Source of the DNA: Halanaerobiales bacterium
GTDB taxonomy: Bacteria > Bacillota > Halanaerobiia > Halanaerobiales > Halanaerobiaceae
Direction: 5' to 3'
Length of the DNA: 64,000 nucleotides
NCBI GenBank assembly: GCA_016278485.1
Contig: JADQBT010000002.1
Coordinates: 103,591-167,590 of the forward strand
Position numbers and translations under genes: made by a program. The notes under the pieces were generated by a model, which saw nothing but the letters and a program-made list of their open reading frames with translations, was not told where the DNA came from and did not search any database. Of the stretch, positions 55,099-64,000 are shown piece after piece; positions within the stretch are counted from its first letter, which is position 1; the number at the start of each line of letters is the position of its first letter.

Positions 55099-55260
55099 TT
55101 AATTGAGAGGCTCGAACATATCTTTGCCTACACCACATTCAGGACAAGTCCAGTCTTCAGGAAGGTCTTCAAAAGAAGTACCTGGTTCAATTCCATTAGC
55201 CGGATCTCCGTCTTCTGGGTCATAAATATACATGCAGACTGTACACTGATATTTTTCCAT
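55099..55260 (-). CDS. Rubredoxin
   Basis: A 53-residue iron protein with the two CxxC knuckles CTVC and CPEC that hold one Fe. The rubredoxin core [25 protein letters not shown] lies between them. It carries single electrons, typically to superoxide reductase, rubrerythrin or flavodiiron proteins in anaerobes. AAGGAGAG precedes ATG. It is monocistronic with its own terminator and lies between ktrB and gyrB. Confidence 0.96.
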   Translation of the reverse strand: MEKYQCTVCMYIYDPEDGDPANGIEPGTSFEDLPEDWTCPECGVGKDMFEPLN

Positions 55261-55448
55261 TAGAAGTCTCTCCTTCCTCTAAATATGTAATGTTTTAATT
55301 ATAACATAAAAACTGGAAAAGTCAAGAAATTCGACCTTCTAAACAATTGAATTCAACAGGTGAATAAATTGAAATAATTTCATAAAACCGTTCTCAAATT
55401 AATTTGATAATTGTAGATTTCCAATAAAAATGAAAATCTACAACACTC

Positions 55449-57362
55449 TTATATATCTAATTTACTGGCTAAATCAGCATTATTAAAAATAAACTCTTTT
55501 CGTAAAGAAGCGTTTGATCCCATTAATCTAGAAAATATATCATCTGCCTCAAAATCGTCATCAATTTCTACCCTTTGTAGTTTTCTTGTTTCTGGGTCCA
55601 TAGTTGTCTCCCATAGTTGTCCAGGATTCATTTCACCTAAACCTTTATAACGCTGTAAGGAAAACTTTTTATCTGGATGATTAATTCTGTATTTATCTAA
55701 TTCTTTGTCTGTATAAATATACTTTTCTTCTTTTCCTTTACTAACTTTATATAATGGTGGTTGGGCAAGATAGATATATCCCTTTTCTATTAATTGGGGC
55801 ATATATCTATAAAAAAGAGTTAAAATTAAAGTAGAAATATGAGCACCATCTACATCGGCATCAGTCATAATAACAATTTTATGATAGCGAATTTTATCAA
55901 TATTAAAGTCTTCACCTATGCTTGTGCCCAGAGCAGTAATTATTGAAGCTATTTCAGTATTATTTAATATTTTATCTAATCTAGCTCTTTCCACATTTAA
56001 AATTTTACCCTTCAAAGGTAAAATTGCCTGGAATTTTCTATCGCGTCCTTGTTTTGCTGAACCACCCGCAGAATCTCCCTCCACAATAAATAGCTCACTC
56101 TTTTCTGCTTTACGACTTGAACAGTCAGCCAATTTTCCTGGAAGTGAATTTGAATTTAGTACACCTTTTCTCCTAGTAAGTTCTCTTGCCTTTTGAGATG
56201 CCTTTCTGGCTCTAACAGCTTGCATTGCTTTATCAATAATCGCTTTACCTACTTCAGGATTTGTATCTAAATATAGACTCAAATAATCATAAATCTCTGA
56301 TTCAACAATACTCCGCAATTCACTATTACCCAATTTAGTCTTGGTCTGCCCTTCAAATTGGGGTTCTGGGAGTTTTACATTAAGTACTGCAGTTAGACCC
56401 TCTCTAACATCACGTCCCTTGAGTGAGGATGTTTTGGCTGTTAAGAGATTATTTTTTTTGGCAAAATTGTTAATTGATCTAGTTAAAGCTGTTTTAAATC
56501 CTGTAAGGTGATAACCACCGTCTATAGTATTAATATTATTGGCATATGAGAAAATACGCTCATTATAACCATCATGATATTGCAGTGCAGCTTCAATAAA
56601 ATAATCATCTGGCTTTTTTTCTAAATATATAATATCATCATGTAAAATATTCCTATCTTTATTTAAATAACCAACAAATGCTTTAATTCCTCCATCATAC
56701 TGAAAAACTTCTTTTACTGGATCTTCACTACGCAAATCTTCTAAAATAAGGGTAAGTTCTTTATTTAAATAAGCAGATTCTTGTAGTCTATGGGCTAAAT
56801 TATCATATTTAAACTCAGTAACCTGAAAAATTTCACTATCAGGTTTAAATTTAATTATAGTACCATGTTTATCTGATTTAGCAACCTTTTTAAATTCACT
56901 TACTGGTAAGCCTTTTTTAAATGTTTGTTTATATTGATGTCCATGCCAGTGTGTAGTCAGTTCAAGAAATTCAGATAATGCATTTACTACTGAAACTCCT
57001 ACACCATGTAGTCCACCGGAAACTTTATAACTATTATTATTAAATTTTCCGCCAGCATGTAGTGTAGTTAATACCACCTGAGCTGCTGGTAATCCTGTTT
57101 CCCGGTGAAGATCAGCAGGAATACCTCTTCCCCAATCTTCAACACTTATTATATTATCTGGGTGAATAGTAACTTTAATTTGATCTCCATGACCTGCTAA
57201 AAACTCATCTATACTATTATCAACAACTTCCCATACCAGGTGATGCAGGCCTCTAATGCCTGTGCTTCCAATGTACATACCAGGTCTTTTTCTTACAGCT
57301 TCTAGTCCTTCTAGAACTTCAATTTGATTTGCATCATAATCTGGTTCTGCGAATAACGACAT
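55449..57362 (-). CDS. gyrB: DNA gyrase subunit B
   Basis: A 637-residue type IIA topoisomerase ATPase subunit. The GHKL site is visible (VDNSIDEFLAG, WGRGIP, GGLHGVG), followed by the transducer and TOPRIM (IVEGDSAGGSA, MTDADVDGAH) domains. The C-terminal GEMNPGQLWETTMDPE favours gyrase over topoisomerase IV. ATG follows AAGGAAGGTG. It is divergent from gyrA with about 140 bases between starts, unlike the common gyrB-gyrA operon, so it may be a second gyrase set. Confidence 0.88.
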   Translation of the reverse strand: MSLFAEPDYDANQIEVLEGLEAVRKRPGMYIGSTGIRGLHHLVWEVVDNSIDEFLAGHGDQIKVTIHPDNIISVEDWGRGIPADLHRETGLPAAQVVLTTLHAGGKFNNNSYKVSGGLHGVGVSVVNALSEFLELTTHWHGHQYKQTFKKGLPVSEFKKVAKSDKHGTIIKFKPDSEIFQVTEFKYDNLAHRLQESAYLNKELTLILEDLRSEDPVKEVFQYDGGIKAFVGYLNKDRNILHDDIIYLEKKPDDYFIEAALQYHDGYNERIFSYANNINTIDGGYHLTGFKTALTRSINNFAKKNNLLTAKTSSLKGRDVREGLTAVLNVKLPEPQFEGQTKTKLGNSELRSIVESEIYDYLSLYLDTNPEVGKAIIDKAMQAVRARKASQKARELTRRKGVLNSNSLPGKLADCSSRKAEKSELFIVEGDSAGGSAKQGRDRKFQAILPLKGKILNVERARLDKILNNTEIASIITALGTSIGEDFNIDKIRYHKIVIMTDADVDGAHISTLILTLFYRYMPQLIEKGYIYLAQPPLYKVSKGKEEKYIYTDKELDKYRINHPDKKFSLQRYKGLGEMNPGQLWETTMDPETRKLQRVEIDDDFEADDIFSRLMGSNASLRKEFIFNNADLASKLDI

Positions 57363-57502
57363 CTAACTTCACCTTCCTTTATGTGATATATTATAACAGA
57401 CTCTAAAAATTATTACCAGTTAATTCTTGCATTTCATATTTCTATTATGATAATATCAAAATGATATATTAAATTTAAATAATGTTTGAAAGGGGAAATC
57501 TT

Positions 57503-59887
57503 ATGTCAGAGGATATTTATCCTGTCGCGATTGAAGATAAAATGCGTGATGCATATTTAAACTATTCACTTAGTGTAATTATTGGACGAGCTCTTCCAGA
57601 TGCTCGGGATGGCTTAAAACCTGTTCATAGAAGAATATTATACGCAACTAAGGAACTTGGTCTGGTAAGTTCTAAGCCACACAAAAAATCAGCCAGAATA
57701 GTTGGAGAAGTATTAGGTAAATTTCATCCACATGGTGATGCAGCTGTTTATGGTGCTATGGTTCGCATGGCCCAACCATTTAATCAGCGTTATTTATTAA
57801 TTGATGGCCATGGTAATTTTGGCTCAATTGATGGTGATAGCCCTGCAGCAATGCGTTATACTGAGGCTCGATTAGATCAGTTAGCTGAAGAACTCTTAGC
57901 AAATATTGATGAAGATACTGTAGATTTTACTGAAAATTTTGATGGGTCATTAGAAGAACCAGTAGTTTTACCAACTAGATTTCCAAATTTATTGGTAAAT
58001 GGATCAAGTGGAATTGCTGTGGGAATGAGTACTAGTATTCCTCCCCACAATCTATCAGAAGTTATTGAAGCTATTTTACATTTAGTTGATTACCCTAATG
58101 CTCATCTGGATACATTAATGAAACATTACCTGCCAGGTCCTGATTTTCCTACTGGTGGTAAAGTCATTGGTAATGAAGGAATTATTGATGCATATCGGAC
58201 AGGTAAAGGTAAAATTACGCTTAGAGGTAAGACAAAAGTAGAGAAAATTGGACGTAAAGAACAATTAATTATTGAAGAAATTCCTTATCAAGTTAATAAA
58301 TCTAAACTTATTGAAGAAATAGCTGATTTAGTCAAAAAAGGTAAATTGAGTCATGTTACTGACTTAAGAGATGAAAGCGATAGATCTGGTTTAAGAATTG
58401 TAATTGAACTAAAAAATAATGCCGACACTCAACTTGTTTTAAATAGACTATTTAAATATAGTTCTCTTCAGGTTAGTTTTCGCATAAATCTTTTGGCTCT
58501 TGTTGATAATAAGCCTGTTGTATTAACATTAAAGCAAATTTTAAATGAATTCATTAAGTTTAGAAGAAATATTATTACACGATTCACAAAATATAATTTG
58601 AAAAAAGATCAGGATCGATATCATATTCTTGAAGGATTAGAAAAAGCAATTGATAATTTAGATCTTGTCATCCATATTATTCGTCATGCTGAATCGAGAG
58701 AAGAAGCTCGCGAAAAACTTAAAGATGGTTTAAGAATTACCGAAAGACAAGCTAAAGCTATTATGGAAATGCAACTTCAACGTCTAGTTGGTATTGAAAT
58801 CCAAAAACTTCAGGCTGAGATAAAGAAGTTAGCAGAAAAAATAAAATATTATAAAGATATTTTAGAAAATAGTGATAAATTGAATGATGTTCTAAAAGAT
58901 GATCTTAGAGAAATTAGAGACCAATACTGTGATAACCGTAAAACTGTAATAATTGAAGATGAGGAAGAAGCAATTATAAAAAAACAAGATCTAATAAAAG
59001 AAAAAGAAGCAGTGCTTTCACTCTCTTATCGTAATAATTTAAAAAGAAGTGAAGATTTTAACTCTCTGAAGGCAGCTAAAAACGATTATTTGATAGATTA
59101 TGCTCAAGGTTCCTCTTTAGATAAATTATTGTTTTTCACTGATGCTGGTGAGGTTTATACTCAGGCAATTCATCAAATTGAAGAACATCATGGCTTATCT
59201 ACCGGAGAGTCTTTGAATAATTATTTACAAATACCATTAAAAGAGACTATTCGAAAAATGTTAATAATACCTAAAAATAATATGGAAAATAAGTATTTTA
59301 CATTTGTAACTAAACAAGGACAAGTTAAAAAGACTGAGTATGATGAGTATGATACAAATTATACACATATTAGAGCAATTAAATTAAATGAAGATGACCT
59401 ATTAGTTAATGTTCTCCCAACAGACGGTAATAATAACCTTATCATCACAACTGCTAAGGGTTTTGTTATTAAGTTTACAGAAAGTGCAGTTAACCCAACC
59501 GGGAGAAACACGCTTGGGAGTAAAGGAATAAAATTAAGTAAAAATGATAAAGTTATAAATTTTCACAAACAGGATCAAGAAAAGTTTCTAATTTCCTTTA
59601 CTAACTGCGGCCGAGCAAATAAAATCAATATAGATGCAATTAGAAAACAACAGAGAAATGGGAAAGGAATGCGTATTTTTTCAAATACCGAATATCAACT
59701 AGCTGGAACTATATTGGCAAATCCGGATGACAGTATTTTGCTTTCTTGTGAAGATAATCAGCTTTATACTATCAAAGCATCTGAAATATATGAAACTGCT
59801 CCTGGTGGAAATATGTATAATGCAATAAAGAAATTTAAAAGTAATAAAATAATAAATGTAAATAAAATAGTAAATGTTGAATCATAA
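57503..59887 (+). CDS. gyrA: DNA gyrase subunit A
   Basis: A 794-residue breakage-reunion subunit. The N-terminal domain has [17 protein letters not shown], and catalytic Tyr119 in [10 protein letters not shown]. The quinolone-determining region reads HGDAAVYGA, so positions equal to Escherichia Ser83 and Asp87 are Ala80 and Gly84. The C-terminal beta-pinwheel is present, but its GyrA box is degenerate (QQRNGKG instead of QRRGGKG). ATG 57503 follows AAAGGGG; the ATG at 57482 lies upstream of that SD. Confidence 0.88.
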   Translation: MSEDIYPVAIEDKMRDAYLNYSLSVIIGRALPDARDGLKPVHRRILYATKELGLVSSKPHKKSARIVGEVLGKFHPHGDAAVYGAMVRMAQPFNQRYLLIDGHGNFGSIDGDSPAAMRYTEARLDQLAEELLANIDEDTVDFTENFDGSLEEPVVLPTRFPNLLVNGSSGIAVGMSTSIPPHNLSEVIEAILHLVDYPNAHLDTLMKHYLPGPDFPTGGKVIGNEGIIDAYRTGKGKITLRGKTKVEKIGRKEQLIIEEIPYQVNKSKLIEEIADLVKKGKLSHVTDLRDESDRSGLRIVIELKNNADTQLVLNRLFKYSSLQVSFRINLLALVDNKPVVLTLKQILNEFIKFRRNIITRFTKYNLKKDQDRYHILEGLEKAIDNLDLVIHIIRHAESREEAREKLKDGLRITERQAKAIMEMQLQRLVGIEIQKLQAEIKKLAEKIKYYKDILENSDKLNDVLKDDLREIRDQYCDNRKTVIIEDEEEAIIKKQDLIKEKEAVLSLSYRNNLKRSEDFNSLKAAKNDYLIDYAQGSSLDKLLFFTDAGEVYTQAIHQIEEHHGLSTGESLNNYLQIPLKETIRKMLIIPKNNMENKYFTFVTKQGQVKKTEYDEYDTNYTHIRAIKLNEDDLLVNVLPTDGNNNLIITTAKGFVIKFTESAVNPTGRNTLGSKGIKLSKNDKVINFHKQDQEKFLISFTNCGRANKINIDAIRKQQRNGKGMRIFSNTEYQLAGTILANPDDSILLSCEDNQLYTIKASEIYETAPGGNMYNAIKKFKSNKIINVNKIVNVES

Positions 59888-59903
59888 AAAAAGATTTAAC
59901 TTA

Positions 59904-59938
59904 AAAAAGGGTACTTCCGTAATGGAAGTACCCTTTTT
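59904..59938. terminator. Bidirectional terminator between gyrA and the SleB-type gene
   Basis: AAAAAGGGTACTTCC (59904-59918) and GGAAGTACCCTTTTT (59924-59938) form a perfect 15-base stem with a five-base loop. T runs are available on both strands, serving the two convergent genes. Confidence 0.93.
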
Positions 59939-59950
59939 AGATTATCCTAA

Positions 59951-60544
59951 CTATTTTAAAAATACATGGTTTCCAATTTGAACAATTTTTGTTAATCTGT
60001 CAAAAAAGGATGGATTCCTTGATTTAACTGGATTATAAAAATATAAACTTCCTTTACTAGGATCCTTACCTGATGCTGCATCATAGGCTGCCCGGTAGGA
60101 TTCACTATTAGGAGTTAAGTTGATCTGTCCATTTTCAACAGAGGTAAACTGACCTTTCTGATAGACTATTTCCCTTATTGAATTTGGAAAATCTGGACTA
60201 ATCATCCTATTAACAATAACTGCTCCTACTGCCACTTTTCCTTGGTAAGATTCTCCTCTTGCTTCAGCATGAATTGCTTTAGCTAAAATATCTATTTCAG
60301 ATTTATCTAGATTGATATTAATCGGAATTTCAGACTGGAATTTTTCTGGTTCATCCTCATCATTATTTGAAACAATCATTAAAAATAGAACTAAGCCAAG
60401 ACCTTTGTAAATATCTTTTTCCTGAATACTACTTGCTGAAACGGTTTCCAAAGATCCAAAGGTTACTGGAATGAAACTGGATATTAGATAAATTAAGATA
60501 GTTAATAGAAATAATTTAGCAATTTTTTGTTTGTATTTAATCAT
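59951..60544 (-). CDS. SleB/CwlJ-type cell wall hydrolase
   Basis: A 197-residue protein with an N-terminal membrane/signal segment (about residues 10-30) and a C-terminal Hydrolase_2 domain. It has the pattern LAKAIHAEARGESYQGKVAVGAVIVNR with catalytic Glu, and SLYFYNP. SleB relatives are lytic transglycosylases for spore cortex, but vegetative versions exist in non-sporing and diderm Firmicutes. It is the last gene of the envelope locus on this strand. Confidence 0.87.
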   Translation of the reverse strand: MIKYKQKIAKLFLLTILIYLISSFIPVTFGSLETVSASSIQEKDIYKGLGLVLFLMIVSNNDEDEPEKFQSEIPININLDKSEIDILAKAIHAEARGESYQGKVAVGAVIVNRMISPDFPNSIREIVYQKGQFTSVENGQINLTPNSESYRAAYDAASGKDPSKGSLYFYNPVKSRNPSFFDRLTKIVQIGNHVFLK

Positions 60545-60562
60545 TATTTTATCATCCCATTT

Positions 60563-61336
60563 TTAAAGTAGAAGTAGAAGTGCAGCTAGTGCACCAAGAA
60601 TAACCATTGAGTTGTCCTCTTTTGGTTTGTTATTAGCCAATTGTTCATTCTCTGTTGCTAGTTTTGCTTCCAAATCTTTTATTTTATTTTCCAGGGTGTT
60701 AATTCTTGTTAGTGCAACACTCTGTCCGTCTTCAAGTTCTTGAATAGTTTTATTGGTAGCTAAGTTTTGATTTTGATTTTGCAATTGAGCTCTAGTAGTA
60801 GCCAAATTTGACTCTAGACTAGCAACTTTATTGTTCAATATATCAATTTCTTGTTGGAGTTCTTTGAGTTGAACTATATTATCAATAATATTTGATACTT
60901 CTTGTTCTATGTTATTTACACGATTATTAACTGTAGCCAGATCTTCATTTTGAATCATATTTTGTTGTTCAATTTTATTTAATCGCTCTTCAAAAACTTG
61001 TTGACTTTGAGCTACAGCAACTAGCTCATCTCTAAACTCTAAGGAAAGCTCTCTAATCACATCAACATCTTCATTTGAAAGTTGCTGTCCACCACTCTCC
61101 ATATTATCTAACAATCTGGCCACTACTTCGGCCATTTCATAGCGACTTACTTTAGTTTTTCCACTAAAATTACCATCTTCATACAATGACAAATATCCTC
61201 TTTCAATCAATAATTTAACACTGTCATAAGCCCAGTGATCACGAGGAACATCCTGTAATTCAACCGCACTAACTGATAAAGAAAATACTAAAATAAAAGA
61301 TAAAACTAATGTAAGAAATTTAAATTTACTAATCAT
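60563..61336 (-). CDS. SLH-domain, coiled-coil protein with hydrophobic C-terminal tail
   Basis: A 257-residue exported protein. A signal peptide (1-24) is followed by one SLH domain (VPRDHWAYDSVKLLIERGYLSL, about 29-75). A long coiled coil runs from about 85 to 240. The protein ends in a purely hydrophobic tail (MVILGALAALLLLL). OmpM proteins of diderm Firmicutes have the SLH and coiled coil but end in a beta-barrel; here the barrel is replaced by a membrane tail. It may tether a membrane to the wall. Confidence 0.82.
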   Translation of the reverse strand: MISKFKFLTLVLSFILVFSLSVSAVELQDVPRDHWAYDSVKLLIERGYLSLYEDGNFSGKTKVSRYEMAEVVARLLDNMESGGQQLSNEDVDVIRELSLEFRDELVAVAQSQQVFEERLNKIEQQNMIQNEDLATVNNRVNNIEQEVSNIIDNIVQLKELQQEIDILNNKVASLESNLATTRAQLQNQNQNLATNKTIQELEDGQSVALTRINTLENKIKDLEAKLATENEQLANNKPKEDNSMVILGALAALLLLL

Positions 61337-61346
61337 ATTTATCCCC

Positions 61347-63317
61347 CTAATTTAATTCTTGAATTTTAATTTTTATTTCATTACCCATTTCATCAAAACA
61401 TTTGATATTGTCAATTGATAATTCATAATCATCTTCAATTTCTCTAAAATGAATGGTAGTAAGTGTTCCAGTTCCTTTGTTAAAAGGTAATTTTTCTGAA
61501 AACTTAATGATTCCATTCCCAGTTGCAACCGGACCATTGTAGGGTAAAAGTTTATTATCTTTTATAAATAAGTTGCCTCTGGAACTATAACTTAAATCTA
61601 ATTGATCTTGATTATATTTTATTACAAAATCAAGTTGTTCTACTTCTCCAAGATTGGCAGCATTAATGTTTAAGCTCATATAATCATCACTTTTATTACC
61701 TGTCTTTTTTTGTAAGTAAATCATTGGAATTAAAGAAGGTAATTTCATTTTTTCAATACTTGTGGTGTTATAATCGTTAATACCAGAAACATTAACTGCA
61801 AATGGTTGCTCACCTTCTATTTTCAGTGCTTTTACAAGCCAATTTACATTTACCTTTTCTCCTGGTGCAAGTGACCCTAAATGCTTTAATGTAACTTCTT
61901 TTGGACCAGTAACTAATCCTGGAGGTAGTGAAAGATCTGCTCCAACACCGTATAAAGTTGATTCACCAGTATTAGAAATTTGTGCTTGAATTCTAAAAGG
62001 ATTTGGCTGTAACTGTCCCAACTTAGATTTTACTTCATCAACTAATGAAATAACAGCATTTAATTCAGGAGGACCAACAAATGACACACTTCTTTCCACC
62101 TGGTTATTATCTGTATTAGCAGCTTCTACAATCACGCGGTAAGTAATATCAGAAGGAATTTTTGCATTAACAGGTCTTACTTCCCAGTTAATTTGAGCAA
62201 TATCACCAGGTTCCATATTGCCTAATTCCCGAATTGGATTATTTGCAGCAAAACTGTCTGGTAATTGCAATGTAACTTTAACATCCTTGGCGTTGATTTC
62301 AGAAGTGTTTTCTAGATAGCCTACTATTGGAAAACTTTGCTTAGATTTATTTATAGTCACTTCTGCTGGAGATGAGACACCCAGAGATAGTAAACCTGGA
62401 ACAATTGTAATACCACCAAGGCCATATTTAGTAATGTATGTTTTTACTTCACCTGGTTTGATAATTTCTGGAACCCAGTACATAGCAATTGCGCTATCAA
62501 TTTCATATTCTCCTTTTCGAATAAAGTTCTGACCTGGATTAAAATCAAAATCCCAGACTCCATCCGCTAAGCTACCCCAGTCTGAAAAATATACTTTATC
62601 AGGTGGAGTAACATCATTGCCTATAAAAGTACCTTGTGATGTAACCTGAGGAGCAGCTAAACTGTCAAATGCTTGCCAAAAACTACTAAGCTGTTTTTTA
62701 TAGTATAATTTATCTTCTGTAACAGCGTCTGCTCCAAGTCGAAAAGGGGCTCCATCATTCTCACCTAACATAGTATCAAGCATAGTCCTTAAACCCACTT
62801 TATGTTCAACATCACTATTATTAATAATTCTATATTGTATTTGAGCTGAGTCATAAAGACCAGTTGTTGAACTTTTTACAATAGATAAAATTTGTTCGAC
62901 TGTTATATCATTAAATTTAGTTCTGGTAATTATACGGTTGTTACTTACTTCAGGTAATGTAATTAATTCACCATATTGACCATTCTTGCCGGCTCTTCTC
63001 TCAGTTTTTCCCCCAAAAACAAAATTTTCTCCGTCTATCCAGATAGTTGAATAAGATGTCCAGGGGTTTGGTCTTCCATAAACAAGTGGTTTATTATCAT
63101 CATTAGTTCTTAAAGGAGCTCCTCCAGTTGTTTCAATAGCAAATCTACCTACAGCACTTGTTTGTTGGTTAACAACAAGTACTATATAATCATTACCTAA
63201 TCTTAAATTATTATATTCATCTACTTTGGTAAATAAGTCATCTTCTGCAGCTACTATTCCAGTTAACAAAAACAGAACTAGAAAAAAAAGTATTGCTCCC
63301 GACCAAATTTTGTACAT
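61347..63317 (-). CDS. Large secreted protein with Ig-like and cohesin-like domains
   Basis: A 656-residue exported protein with a signal peptide (1-24) and no clear catalytic motif. The first 300 residues are beta-rich and not recognised. Two Ig-like/NEW3-like repeats follow (about 320-400 and 430-520), with phrases such as NTSEINAKDVKVTLQLPDSF and NTGESTLYGVGADLSLP. The C-terminal 130 residues resemble a cohesin-type domain. It probably acts in the periplasm or at the surface. Its ATG overlaps the stop of the TonB-like gene by one base, so the two are translationally coupled. Confidence 0.7.
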   Translation of the reverse strand: MYKIWSGAILFFLVLFLLTGIVAAEDDLFTKVDEYNNLRLGNDYIVLVVNQQTSAVGRFAIETTGGAPLRTNDDNKPLVYGRPNPWTSYSTIWIDGENFVFGGKTERRAGKNGQYGELITLPEVSNNRIITRTKFNDITVEQILSIVKSSTTGLYDSAQIQYRIINNSDVEHKVGLRTMLDTMLGENDGAPFRLGADAVTEDKLYYKKQLSSFWQAFDSLAAPQVTSQGTFIGNDVTPPDKVYFSDWGSLADGVWDFDFNPGQNFIRKGEYEIDSAIAMYWVPEIIKPGEVKTYITKYGLGGITIVPGLLSLGVSSPAEVTINKSKQSFPIVGYLENTSEINAKDVKVTLQLPDSFAANNPIRELGNMEPGDIAQINWEVRPVNAKIPSDITYRVIVEAANTDNNQVERSVSFVGPPELNAVISLVDEVKSKLGQLQPNPFRIQAQISNTGESTLYGVGADLSLPPGLVTGPKEVTLKHLGSLAPGEKVNVNWLVKALKIEGEQPFAVNVSGINDYNTTSIEKMKLPSLIPMIYLQKKTGNKSDDYMSLNINAANLGEVEQLDFVIKYNQDQLDLSYSSRGNLFIKDNKLLPYNGPVATGNGIIKFSEKLPFNKGTGTLTTIHFREIEDDYELSIDNIKCFDEMGNEIKIKIQELN

Positions 63318-64000
63318 TAATCTGACACCTCCTGTTTAAAAACAACTTCTCCTAAACTTACGTCGATTTGTTCATTATTATTTTCATCTGCATAATATCT
63401 TACTTTAATTGGTATTAAATATGGTTGTTGATATGATTCAAATCTCCAACCTCTTTCTATTGTAAGCTCTGCAACGCGATCCATGGTTTTGTAGCCAGAA
63501 CTCTTGATAAGCTGTACATTATATACCTGACCTTCAGTAGTAATAGTAACTTCAAGTTCAACCACACCACTGGCATTTTTATCTACCAGGTCTTTTGGAA
63601 AGACAGGTTGTTCCAACAAACTTACTAAATTACCTGAAGTAGGTGGTGGAGGTGGTGGTGTCGGTTCAATTTTCTCAACTTCTTCTGGTTCAACTTTTTC
63701 AGATTGTTCAGGATCACCAGATTTAGATTTTTTATTTACACTTTGATTATTTACATTTGTTTCATTTGCTTTCTCACTTACCTTAACTTCCATTTCACCC
63801 TGATCACTACTTAAAATATCCTCTACAGGCTGTTCAGTCTCTACAGGCTCTTTAGTCTCTACAGGCTCTTTAGTCTCTACAGGCTGTTCAGTTTCTACAG
63901 GCTGTTCAGTTTCTACAGGCTGTTCAGTTTCTACAGGCTGTTCAGTCTCTACAGGCTGTTCAGTCTCTACAGGCTGTTCAGTCTCTACAGGCTGTTCAGT
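63317..64000 (-). CDS. TonB-like protein with hexapeptide repeats, 5'-truncated
   Basis: The frame is open from the right edge of the window, so 227 residues are visible and the N-terminus is outside. From the N-terminal side there are at least ten TEQPVE/TKEPVE repeats, an acidic and proline-rich linker (EPTPPPPPPTSG), and a C-terminal TonB domain (GVVELEVTITTEGQVYNVQLIKSSGYK, then RGWRFESY). TonB links inner-membrane energy to outer-membrane receptors, so it implies a diderm cell. The ATG at 63793 is internal and has no SD. Confidence 0.88.
   Translation of the reverse strand, partial: TEQPVETEQPVETEQPVETEQPVETEQPVETEQPVETEQPVETKEPVETKEPVETEQPVEDILSSDQGEMEVKVSEKANETNVNNQSVNKKSKSGDPEQSEKVEPEEVEKIEPTPPPPPPTSGNLVSLLEQPVFPKDLVDKNASGVVELEVTITTEGQVYNVQLIKSSGYKTMDRVAELTIERGWRFESYQQPYLIPIKVRYYADENNNEQIDVSLGEVVFKQEVSD
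63821..64000 (-). repeat. 18-base coding tandem repeat (TEQPVE)
   Basis: Ten back-to-back 18-base units reach the window edge. Units differ by single silent changes (GAG/GAA) or, in two units (63839-63874), by changes that give TKEPVE. All keep the reading frame, making a Pro/Glu-rich rod. Confidence 0.95.

Noticed and set aside
63317..63793. TonB-like gene as a complete 158-residue protein
   Set aside because: The frame continues open to the window edge through the repeat array, and the ATG at 63793 has no SD.
63821..64000. Short regular repeats as a possible CRISPR array
   Set aside because: Units are contiguous without spacers and stay in frame as coding repeats. No CRISPR array was seen anywhere in the window.

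Overview
The window comes from a low-G+C, strictly anaerobic, two-membraned (diderm) member of the Firmicutes, most likely Halanaerobiales. The Firmicute signs are a lexA/yneA/yneB SOS cluster, a SpoIID-domain protein, a PIN-PhoH ATPase, the YfmF/YfmH peptidase pair, an FMN riboswitch on a RibU transporter, a CtsR-type operator on clpB, and the miaB-mutS-mutL-miaA-hfq order. A rubredoxin and two Fe-S repair enzymes point to an anaerobe. The outer membrane is inferred from a TonB-like protein and an SLH-coiled-coil protein in the last 4 kb. The genus cannot be fixed from sequence reading alone.

Layout. 1-21.5 kb is ordinary chromosome: a partial unknown gene, MTA/SAH deaminase, a VWA protein, a UPF0182 membrane protein, YfmF/YfmH, an MFS transporter, QueG, a TGS-type nucleoside kinase, endonuclease III, PIN-PhoH, a MerR regulator, SpoIID/TPR, the FMN riboswitch with ribU, an MBL hydrolase, TrmL and an M23/LysM hydrolase. 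21.58-21.94 kb is a tRNA cluster (Lys, fMet, fMet, Phe), followed by a convergent Xer-type recombinase. 23-39 kb reads as an accessory antimicrobial-response region. It holds four ABC export modules or regulators, each with its own control gene: TetR + ABC; two-component system + BcrAB-like ABC; PadR + HAAS/pentapeptide + DrrAB-like ABC; and MerR-TipAS. It also holds two Uma2 genes and a third Uma2 remnant, an M42 peptidase, a DUF1801 protein and AraC-GyrI. One DrrB-like permease is visibly richer in G+C than its surroundings. 39-55 kb is stress and repair core: clpB, flavin reductase, yneB/yneA/lexA, uracil-DNA glycosylase, hfq, miaA, mutL, mutS, miaB and the K+ uptake pair. 55-60 kb has rubredoxin and divergent gyrB/gyrA. 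60-64 kb is a cell-envelope locus: SleB-type hydrolase, SLH protein, a large secreted protein and a TonB-like protein with hexapeptide repeats.

Most notable observations. (1) Three genes have a good Shine-Dalgarno sequence at normal spacing but no ATG/GTG/TTG there, only ATT or ATC. (2) Both copies of the initiator tRNA lack the usual three G:C pairs of the anticodon stem (A-U, G-C, G.U instead). These two facts may be linked through start-codon proofreading by IF3, but that link is inference. (3) Several promoters carry readable operators: LexA boxes, a CtsR box, three 11-bp-phased repeats before the BcrAB-like genes, a 19-bp-spacer MerR-type promoter, and inverted repeats at tetR and at the Phd-Uma2 fusion gene. 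All coordinates and motifs were read by eye; family names rest on motif recognition, not on searches.
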